Origin: Symsagittifera roscoffensis
Taxonomy: Eukaryota; Xenacoelomorpha; Acoela; Convolutidae
Length of the DNA: 64,000 nucleotides
Assembly: GCF_963678635.1 (NCBI RefSeq)
Contig: NC_087067.1
Location: forward strand, 54,633,169 to 54,697,168
Reading direction: 5' to 3'
Of the stretch, positions 8,500-17,323 are shown in pieces. The position numbers and the translations under genes were made by a program. Positions within the stretch are counted from its first letter, which is position 1. The number at the start of each line of letters is the position of its first letter. The notes under the pieces are model-generated. The model saw only the letters and a program-made list of their open reading frames with translations. It was not told the DNA's origin and made no database searches.

Positions 8500-10121
8500 A
8501 ATCCGGAAGGGTCAGCTGATTTGCGCTCAATTCGGAAGGGTCTTGGAAGAAGACTGATCCGGCAAGCAGTACAAGGAGCAACAAGAAGGGGCTCAACGAC
8601 AACAACAATCGACTGTTGGGTATCGTTAGCAAGTTTTGTATCCCTTTTGGTACAAAAATTAAGATAGTAATCTGTGGGGGGCTCGACAGTGCTGCACTGT
8701 AGTGACCCTTCACCGAACTGCGAGTATCCGAGTTAAGCACCTTAAATCGGATATTGAACAAACCCGGAGGGGTATAGTATTACTAATATTATTAATTATA
8801 TAGCCTATATTAATAGTATTATATCGTTTTTCAGTGAAAAACAACGAAAACCGACCGGTTTTTAGGGTCAAAATAGCGATATTTTGATCCCCCCACAGGT
8901 CGCGATTTTTGAAATATCGATATTTTTTGAAACGGAAAAAAGCGCTAAAGTAGTGTGCTACATCGTAACTGCACTACCATAATAGATAGAACCGATTAAG
9001 TTTAGTTCGAAAGTGGTTGGAACTATTTTGGTACCGAAAACCGAAATTTCGTGATTTTTGAGAAAACGAAACACTATAAATTCAGAAATTTTTTTGAAAT
9101 TTTTGAGTTAGAACAGTAAAAATAGTTGTTCGGACAACGTCCACTAGTGAATCTACAAGTTTTAAAACCCGCTACCCGAAAGCCTTCCCGGTTGCAGAAA
9201 ATTCGAACTTAACGTGTTTGATTTGGTGGATTCATCAATCCGGAGGGGTACAGGTAGCATAGTTTTTCGCAAATTTTTTCGACTAAAACGTTTTAGATCG
9301 TGTCTTTTGCATTGAACTAGAAGAGTATAGGCCTTCTGAGCTCGGATCAATAAATTTTAGGTCGAAAGGACCAGATTTGCGGAAAAAGTTAGGCGGAACC
9401 TATAAGAGAGAATTTTCTTGAGTTTAGAAAAGAGACGTTTTGGTTAATAACTTTGGAACTATTAGGCATATCAAGTTGATCTTGGTACCAATAGATCAGA
9501 AATTAGCTGAGCTTACTGAAAGGGACAAAAATTTTTCGGAAAAGTAAGCGTGAAATTTTTTTTGAGATTGTTTTTTAGCAGAACTCCTCAATTTGGAAGG
9601 GTACACCCTTCACGTTTTATAAATTTCTTTTAGAAAAGACCTTATACCCCTACCAAAAGGTAATAGCGCTTGAATAAAGTAACTTTAGGCTGTTCCAGAC
9701 GAAAAGGGAAGGCTAGGGGCACAGTAAAACCTTAATCGAGCCGAGGTTAGGCGAGCGATAAGACCCTTCACCGTTAGTGTGAATTGTCAAATAAGAGGCT
9801 TAACTTCAATCCGGAAGGGTCTAGGAAAGTAGTACATACCCTTCCTAGTTATTTAAGAAGCAAAATTGCATCGGAGAACGTATCCGGAGGGGTATTGGTT
9901 GAAAGAAGGAAATCTCCGAAAAGCTACTTTTACCAATCCGGAGGGGTCAAAATTTTTTCAAGTTAGTAGGGGTCCGAATCCGGAGGGGTCTTATAGTTGC
10001 TAATTCGGAGGGGTCCAAATCCGGAGGGGTCTTCTATTAACTAACTCAGAGGGGTCCCAATCCGGAGGGGTCTAGATTTTGTTGATCCGGAAGGATCCTA
10101 TTTGTGCCAATCCGGAGGGGT
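8500..10121 (+). repeat. Dispersed AATCCGGAGGGGT motif, 15 copies
   Basis: Copies begin near 8500, 8529, 8762, 9237, 9590, 9808, 9882, 9934, 9977, 10002, 10018, 10045, 10059, 10084 and 10109, all on the + strand. The core is CCGGAGGGGT or CCGGAAGGGT. Spacing is irregular, so this is not a simple tandem repeat. Copies cluster tightly at 9880-10121. One more lies at 23575-23587 near the 3' LTR. The first two sit in a 30-bp tandem duplication. Confidence 0.85.
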
Positions 10122-10350
10122 ATTATTTTATTAAAGGACTTAGGTAGGCGAAAGAAAGACTAAAGTGAGATGTATTAGGTTATTAGCACACAGGCTAGGT
10201 ATCAGTGACTGCACTGGTAACTTGCCTTTCAATAAGAATCAGACCAAAACAAAACAGGTCCGAACTCGGATATTCGCGACACTAAGTCTATATTAAAAAG
10301 AGCGTGACTCATTGGTGTGGATTGCAACATAATACGTTTTTGTGAAAAGT

Positions 10351-10478
10351 GACTGCCCTGAGGGTTTTAGTAGGTCTAGCTCGGGCAGTCCGAAGGCAGA
10401 TAGGTAACACAGTACTCGGTGGGTGCAATAGACGCCCACTTGAGAGAATTACTGCCTTCAAAGTTTTGTCTGTTTGGT
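10351..10478 (+). ncRNA. Predicted structured RNA element in leader
   Basis: Three stems are visible. GACTGCCC 10351-10358 pairs with GGGCAGTC 10383-10390, extended by GAG/CTC. GAAGGCAG 10392-10399 pairs with CTGCCTTC 10452-10459 and encloses GTGGGTG 10419-10425 paired with CGCCCAC 10433-10439 (one G-U). The strand CTCGGTG at 10415-10421 can instead pair with CACCGAG at 10472-10478, so two folds are possible. The cluster lies ~420 nt before the gag ATG. A cis-acting viral RNA element (packaging or initiation) is the natural guess. Function is inference. Confidence 0.5.
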
Positions 10479-10902
10479 GCAGCACCGAGCAGGGAAAGCT
10501 TTTTCTTTAAAAGACAAGTTCGACTTTTGTACTACGACAGACTAAAAGTACACTACACATACGTTTTTTCAAATAGGCATTAACATTCTGTCATTATATA
10601 ATTTTTTTGTTTTTGATTTTAAATCAACGTAAACTGTGCTTGATTGGGTAGTGAGTACACTATCTTTTAAATTGACTGATAACATCATATTGTGCTAGTT
10701 TTCAAGTCTTACGACCGATAACCGGTCAGTGTGAATAAATTTTATACAAACTGTACTCTGATAACATACAGGGATTCGTGGTCACTATTTAATAGAATCT
10801 TGTGAAACTTATTGTGTTGTGTCATTATTATTGTTAATAAAATTATAAGGTCACTAGCAATCGAGTTAAAGTGTATAGGCATTAAGAAGTGACAAATAGA
10901 GA

Positions 10903-13065
10903 ATGAGTCTAGACAAGTCAAGGATACCAAAACGAGGTAATAGCTCTAGGAAATTCATACCTGAAAAGCAAAGAAAAACGATGACCAATCCTTTTGTGGA
11001 TTGGATCAAGCGATCCCGGTCCGACAAAGGGGAGACGGTTTCAGGCAGAATGGTTGAAACGAGAAGTCAGAAGACCTCAAAAGAGCGTAAAGAACTGTTA
11101 GAAGTGGAGGTCAATACAGACCATGTCATTAACGACAACCAGGAAGTACATGGACTGGAAAGGAGAGGCAGAAGGCTGGCAAGTGAATCTACTCCGGTAG
11201 AACAAGGCCATGATTTTGCCACTTCCGCCGGGACATTGGATCGAGAGGAGATGTCGGAACTGTCCGACATCTCAACTGAAGTAGCGGCGACGAGAAGATC
11301 TCAGACAGACAACACTATGATGGCAGGCGGAACTGGGAAACAAACAACGTCATCATCGTTCTCAGAAAGAATGAAGAACACCTTCGGAAACATCTTTCCA
11401 TTCACCATGGGAGGAGGCGCAGGGAACGAAGTTGAAACCCAGGAGGAAGAGGATGAAGAAGAGCAAGGGGACTTTGGATCTCAAGTCAGCCTCAATAGTT
11501 CGATCCAGGAGGATGAGGCATACGTCAGAAGAGAGACTGGAACCATGGACAAATTTGGTGTAGTGACAACGATAAGCAAAGAGGCAAACACACCGGGCCA
11601 GTCAAAAGACTTCGCGATTATGACGAGTTCAGAGCCACAAACTGGAGAGAGTAGAACCAGAGGGCGAGGTAACGCGTTAGCGGATCCTGAAATAGATAAG
11701 GAAAAGACGTCGAGACAGAGAGTCAAGGCCCGGATCTCGACCAGCACGAAGCTACCTGGGACCGACAGGGTTAAACCGCCACTAGTAACGTCACTCGTGA
11801 ATAACGGAGCAGCACTAGAAGAAGCCTTAAACAACATAGTGGACAGTTTAGGAGAACAAAATGAACAGATGTCAATAAGGATGAGTGAACTAGAAAGAGC
11901 AGTTCACATTGAAAGAGAAAGTCTGCGAGAAGAAATAAACCGCAATAGTCAAGAAGTTGGCAGGAGCGAAAAACGCTTGAAACAAAGAACGGACGAGCAC
12001 ATGGCGAAGAACTTGTCGCGAATGACAAGAGAGGCGGAACAGCGAGAGTTACGCTTAAGAGACGACATGGAGAAGTTAAGAATTCAGCAAGCGCAGTCTC
12101 TTGGGACTCTTGACACAAAGATAGACGCGATGATGGAGAGGCGAACTCAGGCTATCATGGATAGGTTGGACGGGCTACTAAGCAGCAAGAGTGGACCAAA
12201 AGAAGGAGAACCGAACTCGGGAGGTCCCAGCAGGGAACCGAGGGTGAACTTCAATGAACATCAAAAGAGGAAGACGTATGGATCCACTAGAGGCAGGGGC
12301 AGCTCATCAGGCTATGCCACAAGGGGTAATGGAACATGGGGCCCGAACAGTAGAACAAGTTCAACGGGGAGCAGACAAACCTCTAACGAACGACCAACGC
12401 AAGGCACACTTGCGACTGGGAGAAGTGATTCCGGCAACAGGGGGCATGCAAGCCCGAGGAGGAGTCATGTGGGCCAAGCGGGAAACACTCACGGCGATTC
12501 GGATTGCAGGAATGCACAGCATACAGAGCCTCAGACGAGGTGTGAGGACAATCAGACGGGACAGTCAAGGGATGCTACGGCAATGGCCACGGCATTTGAA
12601 CCCCTAAATAGGTCATTGGAGACATTCCTTACAAGGTTATCCAGAACCAATGAACGCAGTGAGAAGTCCAGAAGAGTCTTCAAGAAACCAAGATGCTACA
12701 AAGACGAATCTGATGGCTGTAATGATACCTGGATAGAGGTAATGAAGTTACATTTCGAGGAAGAGGACTTGTCGGAGAGACAGGAATGCAGTGCGCTCAC
12801 CAGCAACTTGGAAGGGACAGCCCTGAACTGTGTCATGGCCAAGAAGCAAAATCAACGTGACACTGCTGAGAAAATCTTCGAAATCTTGTTAAACCGTTTC
12901 GGATCAGGGGTGCAGGGGAACCAGGCAATGATGCGCTTCGAGAAACTGAGGCAACGAGAGGATGAAACGATAGACAAGTTTCTAGACGACTTGGAAATGC
13001 TGAAAAGACGCAGCCAACCGGATGAGTCAAACCGAAGGATAACCTGGCGATGGTGTGAAGAATGA
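10903..13065 (+). CDS. gag: Gag, N-terminal and capsid part
   Basis: The ATG at 10903 follows an in-frame TAG, so the start is well fixed. In order there are: a basic N terminus; a disordered Ser/Thr/Glu-rich region with an acidic run near residues 185-195; a long coiled coil (about residues 300-425, rich in E, R, L and Q); an RG/SG-rich basic tract (about 445-530); and a capsid-like segment (about 600-705) with the W-x-large-hydrophobic and LEG-ALN pattern of retrotransposon gag proteins, including NLEGTALNC. The ORF stops with TGA at 13063-13065. The next open stretch starts 12 nt later, and the real continuation seems to involve a frameshift around 13030-13080. Gag forms the particle and binds RNA. 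At 720 codons before the knuckles it is very long for the group. Confidence 0.75.
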   Translation: MSLDKSRIPKRGNSSRKFIPEKQRKTMTNPFVDWIKRSRSDKGETVSGRMVETRSQKTSKERKELLEVEVNTDHVINDNQEVHGLERRGRRLASESTPVEQGHDFATSAGTLDREEMSELSDISTEVAATRRSQTDNTMMAGGTGKQTTSSSFSERMKNTFGNIFPFTMGGGAGNEVETQEEEDEEEQGDFGSQVSLNSSIQEDEAYVRRETGTMDKFGVVTTISKEANTPGQSKDFAIMTSSEPQTGESRTRGRGNALADPEIDKEKTSRQRVKARISTSTKLPGTDRVKPPLVTSLVNNGAALEEALNNIVDSLGEQNEQMSIRMSELERAVHIERESLREEINRNSQEVGRSEKRLKQRTDEHMAKNLSRMTREAEQRELRLRDDMEKLRIQQAQSLGTLDTKIDAMMERRTQAIMDRLDGLLSSKSGPKEGEPNSGGPSREPRVNFNEHQKRKTYGSTRGRGSSSGYATRGNGTWGPNSRTSSTGSRQTSNERPTQGTLATGRSDSGNRGHASPRRSHVGQAGNTHGDSDCRNAQHTEPQTRCEDNQTGQSRDATAMATAFEPLNRSLETFLTRLSRTNERSEKSRRVFKKPRCYKDESDGCNDTWIEVMKLHFEEEDLSERQECSALTSNLEGTALNCVMAKKQNQRDTAEKIFEILLNRFGSGVQGNQAMMRFEKLRQREDETIDKFLDDLEMLKRRSQPDESNRRITWRWCEE

Positions 13066-13077
13066 TGAACTTCGGTA

Positions 13078-14103
13078 ATGCTGGCAACGCAATACACACC
13101 ACTATCAACCAATGCGCCAACACCAGAGGAGTTGAGGCTCAAGTCAAAAGAAAATCTTTTGTTGAAACCTCCTTCGAGATCTGGATACTACAAGAACAAT
13201 TATGGCAATTTTAACAACGGACCAGCAAACCAAGGGAACAATTGGTACAAACCGAGGGATGATATGGACAAGAGACGCTCTTGTGCCAATTGCAGTTCAA
13301 CGGACCATCATGTGTCAGCATGCCCAGCTTACAAGCAAGGCATGAAAGCTATAGGCTTTAGCCTCGAGGACGAGGATGCGTCAGAATTGGACCATGAGAA
13401 TTTCATGAGAGGATTAATTGCAAAATTCGGCCCGAGGTGTTTCTTTTGCAACTTGGAAGGTCATTTTAAATCAGATTGTCCGCAATTCTGGGATGCAGTG
13501 GCAGACATAAAGCATCCAAGACATGAAGAAGCTTTGTCAGGAGTGAAAGCCAGCAAGGCTCGACTTTTGAGTGAAGCAGAAGCACGCAGAAAAGAAAAAC
13601 CTCAAGAGCTGGCGGCAAAGAAAATGCAAGCGGTAACAGAGGAGACACGTGATCCGGAACCAGCAACTGCGGCTGATGACTTCAAGATCGATTATAGGGC
13701 AGCCGCGAGGGATGCTCTAAATAGAGTACAGCAGGAATTGGTGACGAAAGAGATCGAACAAAAAGTGAAACTTGAACTGGAAAATGAGAAACTTCAGGAG
13801 CAACTGAATACCTTCGAAGCAACGGAGTTCGAAGAAACGAAAGCACCAAGCAGTTTGAACATGAAACTTAAAGTGATCTCGGGTCAGAGGTTCGGCATGG
13901 TGCCGCAAGGAAACAAGATACAGTCGATAATCTCAGTGGCTGGACACCAGGTAATAAAAAATCTGAGTGAACCATCCGAGTTCACTTTGATGAATTTGGA
14001 CAAATATGCAGATTATCTGAGGCAGGTGGAGCCACGCACCGAGTCGAGAGCTGTGCGAGCACTACTAACGACGGGTGGCCCTCGCATGAAGAAACTTCAT
14101 TGA
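13078..14103 (+). CDS. gag: Gag C-terminal part with two CCHC zinc knuckles
   Basis: The segment encodes CANCSSTDHHVSAC and CFFCNLEGHFKSDC, both perfect C-x2-C-x4-H-x4-C knuckles (about residues 72-85 and 121-134 of this ORF). They bind the packaged RNA. A charged helical tail rich in K, E and Q follows (residues ~160-250). The ORF ends with TGA at 14101-14103; the same frame then runs on without another stop into protease. It is split from the first gag part by a TGA at 13063-13065, most simply a lesion in this copy. The ATG at 13078 is not necessarily used. Confidence 0.75.
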   Translation: MLATQYTPLSTNAPTPEELRLKSKENLLLKPPSRSGYYKNNYGNFNNGPANQGNNWYKPRDDMDKRRSCANCSSTDHHVSACPAYKQGMKAIGFSLEDEDASELDHENFMRGLIAKFGPRCFFCNLEGHFKSDCPQFWDAVADIKHPRHEEALSGVKASKARLLSEAEARRKEKPQELAAKKMQAVTEETRDPEPATAADDFKIDYRAAARDALNRVQQELVTKEIEQKVKLELENEKLQEQLNTFEATEFEETKAPSSLNMKLKVISGQRFGMVPQGNKIQSIISVAGHQVIKNLSEPSEFTLMNLDKYADYLRQVEPRTESRAVRALLTTGGPRMKKLH

Positions 14104-14778
14104 CGCTACCTAGAGGTCTATGGGCCGTATCAAATAATGCTGAACGTGGATGGAATCAGTATCTACACCAGAACTTATGTAACAACAGATGATGACCAAA
14201 TGGGGCAAATCTATTTGGGTGAAGAGGAACTCAAAGTCCGCAGGATAGGCCATGACGCCATGATGGAACAAGACGCAGTACACATTGGGTATGAAGCAGA
14301 TGTGACCGCACATCTGCTCGACACCAACGGAATAAAACTCGGAGTCACAGGGCTTCTGGACACAGGAGCGGTAGTGAGTGTGATGCCGATAAAAACTTGG
14401 GAAAGAATGGGCTTCACGCGGGAAGATCTAATTCCAACGAATCTCCGACTGGCCGCCGCCAATCGAGGAGCTATCTACGTGGCCGGAAGAACGCCAATAA
14501 CGGTCCTCCACATGGGAGGACGGGATCTTTGGATGAGCTTCCTGGTGGTAGAGAATCTGGACGACGCCGACCAATTCATCTTGGGCCGGGATTTTGTCAG
14601 GAATTTTGACGTGATGATTGACTTGAACAACGGTCTGATACGGATTAGAAACCCGGACCGAAAGTATGTTAAGAGACCAATTAATAGGATAATAACAGAC
14701 GAAAACAAGGTACCAATTTTTTTGGATAGAAAAGTAAAATTACAACCAGGACAAGCTGTGGTAGCAATTTTAGAATGA
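14104..14778 (+). CDS. pro: Aspartic protease
   Basis: The frame is continuous with gag after a single TGA (14101-14103); the first ATG is at 14137. The catalytic motif LLDTGAVVSV (Asp codon 14359-14361) and the downstream FILGRDFVRNFDVMID (about 14575-14622) are typical of retropepsins of Ty3/gypsy elements, which act as dimers to cut Gag and Pol. The stop TGA at 14776-14778 overlaps the ATG of the next ORF as ATGA. Gag-Pro could be made by readthrough of the single TGA, or that TGA could be a mutation. Confidence 0.85.
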   Translation, partial: RYLEVYGPYQIMLNVDGISIYTRTYVTTDDDQMGQIYLGEEELKVRRIGHDAMMEQDAVHIGYEADVTAHLLDTNGIKLGVTGLLDTGAVVSVMPIKTWERMGFTREDLIPTNLRLAAANRGAIYVAGRTPITVLHMGGRDLWMSFLVVENLDDADQFILGRDFVRNFDVMIDLNNGLIRIRNPDRKYVKRPINRIITDENKVPIFLDRKVKLQPGQAVVAILE

Positions 14779-16877
14779 GAAATTTGAATTCGTTAAGTGA
14801 TAGTAAACAGGTTTGCTTAGTACCGAATCCAAATAGTCAGAGTTCGGTGATTTTAGGCCGGAGCTTCTCGGTAACGCGAAACGGACTGTGTGTCAGTGTG
14901 TTGTTGAACACACTGGACACCACGGTTTCAATCCAGCGTGGAAAGAAGCTTGGCTACGCTTTGCCGATGAGGACCGACTATGAGGAGACACAAAACTTGA
15001 AGAAATATAGTGTGAAAGACTGTCCTTATCATTCCAATAAAGATAAAATTTTAAAGAGGATTAATGAATTAAAACCTATTCATAAATTGTTTTCAATGAA
15101 ATCCGAGACGGACGACGGCTTATCAAGCTGCTCGAATTTTTCGGAACGCCCCTCGTCATATGAACTAGAATCTGACAAACCAGTTTTGCCAGAGATAGAA
15201 CATTTAAAAGGGAAAATAGGTGAGGGAGATTTCGAAAAATTCGGGGACCTCCTAAATCGGAACACAGATGTATTTTCAAAACATAAGGCGGATATCGGTT
15301 GCTGTAATTTCGTCGAACACGAAATCGAACTAGAAGAAGGCGCCGTTCCCCATAGGGAAGGCGCAAGACGAATGACGCCTCACAAATCGGAAGCGTGCCG
15401 AGCGGAAATAGAAATGTTGCTTGAATACGACATGCTAGAACCCTCGAAATCGCCATGGGCTTGCTGGGTAGTAATGGCGAAAAAGAAAGGGGGGCAGCTT
15501 AGATTTTGTTGCGACTTTCGTTACTTGAACGCGGTAACGATAAAAGATGCGTACCCGATACCGCGAATAGACGAGAGCCTATCTAAGCTTGGTGATGCCA
15601 AGTTTTTCACCACATTGGACTTAGGTTCTGCCTTCTGGCAGGTCCCTCTGCGGAAGAAGGACAGAGAGAAAACCGGATTCGCGTGCGAATTGGGATTGTA
15701 CCAGTGGAAGAGGATGCCCTTCGGCTTGTGCAATGCAACGGCCACTTTTCAAAGACTGATGGCTCAGGCTTTGACGAGAGTGACCAAGAAGTACGGGAAC
15801 CTCGTGATGTGTTATGTGGATGACATGGTCATAGCGACACCGACCCTGGAAGACCACATTGATAGGCTCGATGAGGTCTTTGGATGCATGAAAAGAGCTG
15901 GATTGAAGTACAAACCATCGAAATGTGAAATCCTTAGGGATTCGATTAAGTACCTAGGAAGAATGGTGGATAGGCATGGTGTCAGGCCGGACCCGGAAGC
16001 AGTGGAAGCAGTGTTGACATGGAAGGCCCCCAGAACGGACACACAGCTGCTGAGCTTCCTAGGGTTTGCCAATTACTACCGAGAATTCATAAAAAGATAC
16101 GCGGACAAGGTGTATCCGATGCAGAAGCTGATGCGCAACAAGGGGAAGAAGTTCGAATGGAACGATGAGGCACAGGTTGCTTTCGAGAACATAAAGCGGG
16201 AACTGTGCGAAGCGCCAGTGCTGGGCATGCCTACAGAAAAGGGCATGTACGTTCTCGACACAGACGCATCGGTGGTAGCCATCTCAGGAATCTTGCATCA
16301 AGAGCAAGAATGGAACGGAAGAACAGTTCTCCGTCCCATTGCATACGGCAGCAAAGTCTTGAGTGACACAGAGATGAAATATGGCGCACCAAAAGCAGAA
16401 ATGTTTGCAGTAGTCACCTTCGTGGAAAAGTACCGTGCATACTTGGGGAGCGCTCCCTTCAAGTTGCGCGTGGACAACAGAGCGTTATCCTGGTTGAAAA
16501 CCTACTCGATGGATCAGAGTTATATTGGTAGATGGATAGTCAGATTGGATGGCTACCATATGATAATCGAACATAGGATGCGTGATAAACACCAGAATGC
16601 TGACAGCCTCAGCAAGAAAACTGAGTTTTATGAAAGATTGGAACAGAAGCAGGCCAATCAGGCGGAAATAAAGGAGGGATTCTCGTTTCTGGACAAAGAA
16701 ACTTATGAAGCGCTTCCCTTAACGAGATGGTTGGATAAGTCTGGACATCCAATTCCAGGGCACCCTGAGTTACCTGTAGAGAAAGCAGCCGAGATAAAGA
16801 TCCTATCCAAGGAGGACCCAGCCCCTTGGATCTGTTGCTGCGCTCGAACCTGGTCCAGCAAGAACTCTCTCGCATGA
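14775..16877 (+). CDS. pol: Pol: reverse transcriptase and RNase H
   Basis: The first ATG overlaps the protease stop (ATGA, 14775-14778). The RT core lies at about residues 195-400: the KKKGGQLRFCCDFRYLN strand, TTLDLGSAFWQVPL with the first catalytic Asp, the PFGLCNATATFQRLM segment, and YVDD at 15813-15824 with the catalytic Asp pair. The connection FLGFANYYREFI is typical of Ty3/gypsy. RNase H follows (about residues 490-615) with DTDAS at 16257-16271, a Glu in APKAEMFAVV, and an Asp near the end. All key residues are present. The frame ends at 16877 after a shift near 16820-16830; the next part of Pol reads in another frame. Confidence 0.92.
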   Translation: MRNLNSLSDSKQVCLVPNPNSQSSVILGRSFSVTRNGLCVSVLLNTLDTTVSIQRGKKLGYALPMRTDYEETQNLKKYSVKDCPYHSNKDKILKRINELKPIHKLFSMKSETDDGLSSCSNFSERPSSYELESDKPVLPEIEHLKGKIGEGDFEKFGDLLNRNTDVFSKHKADIGCCNFVEHEIELEEGAVPHREGARRMTPHKSEACRAEIEMLLEYDMLEPSKSPWACWVVMAKKKGGQLRFCCDFRYLNAVTIKDAYPIPRIDESLSKLGDAKFFTTLDLGSAFWQVPLRKKDREKTGFACELGLYQWKRMPFGLCNATATFQRLMAQALTRVTKKYGNLVMCYVDDMVIATPTLEDHIDRLDEVFGCMKRAGLKYKPSKCEILRDSIKYLGRMVDRHGVRPDPEAVEAVLTWKAPRTDTQLLSFLGFANYYREFIKRYADKVYPMQKLMRNKGKKFEWNDEAQVAFENIKRELCEAPVLGMPTEKGMYVLDTDASVVAISGILHQEQEWNGRTVLRPIAYGSKVLSDTEMKYGAPKAEMFAVVTFVEKYRAYLGSAPFKLRVDNRALSWLKTYSMDQSYIGRWIVRLDGYHMIIEHRMRDKHQNADSLSKKTEFYERLEQKQANQAEIKEGFSFLDKETYEALPLTRWLDKSGHPIPGHPELPVEKAAEIKILSKEDPAPWICCCARTWSSKNSLA

Positions 16878-17323
16878 ACATAAACAGCCTCTCATTATTG
16901 GATAAAACGGTGCAAGTCACACCGCAAGTGATGCGGATGCTGGGTGGATTGTTAGAAAGAGAAGTGACCAGAGATGACCCCGAGTGGACAGCAGCAGTGG
17001 CATCGCTAACAGTTAGTGAGAAGGTGAAGATCATGCCGTCCAGACGACAGCACGGAGAGAACGAGAGGGATTGTAGGACAATAGTTCAGCAACTAGTATC
17101 CTCAATACCCCAAGAGATTTTAACTAGTACTTCCTACGGACAGAGAGAACAGGGGAGCAGCAAGCGAAAGAAAACCGTCACCTTTGTGGACCAGGATAAG
17201 GAAGGTAAAAAGGTAGAACAAAATCTGCTGCAAGACTATTTGTCCGGGGAGACGAATGATGAAAAGCACCAGCGATCACAAGATCAACACCCGGGACAAG
17301 AAAATTTTGTCCGGGTAGTCTGA
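16826..17323 (+). CDS. pol: Pol linker between RNase H and integrase
   Basis: This open stretch in a second frame takes over from the RT-RNase H ORF. It is hydrophilic, with a helical start (LVQQELSRMNINSLSLLDK) and a basic-acidic stretch with KRKKTVTFVD. It ends at a TGA (17321-17323) before the integrase ORF, which is open from 17319 in the other frame. TTTGTCCGGGGAG-type sequence occurs twice near the end and again at 17372, so slippage or recombination between these copies may have caused the frame changes. No domain is recognised. Confidence 0.55.
   Translation: MDLLLRSNLVQQELSRMNINSLSLLDKTVQVTPQVMRMLGGLLEREVTRDDPEWTAAVASLTVSEKVKIMPSRRQHGENERDCRTIVQQLVSSIPQEILTSTSYGQREQGSSKRKKTVTFVDQDKEGKKVEQNLLQDYLSGETNDEKHQRSQDQHPGQENFVRVV

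Larger units (their letters stand above)
7932..10902 (+). other. Long untranslated leader of copy B
   Basis: About 3 kb between LTR and gag ATG have no credible ORF. The leader carries 15 copies of a short CCGGAGGGGT-type motif (8500-10121), a few opposite-sense ACCCTTC pieces (about 8703, 9605, 9765), and a well-folded hairpin cluster (10351-10478). An in-frame TAG at 10897-10899 precedes the gag ATG, so gag does not start upstream. Packaging, dimerisation or internal initiation are possible roles, but none is shown. Confidence 0.6.

Noticed and set aside
12254-12607. 117-codon ORF overlapping gag in another frame
   Set aside because: It lies over the RG-rich gag tract, where composition opens alternative frames; no independent sign of coding.
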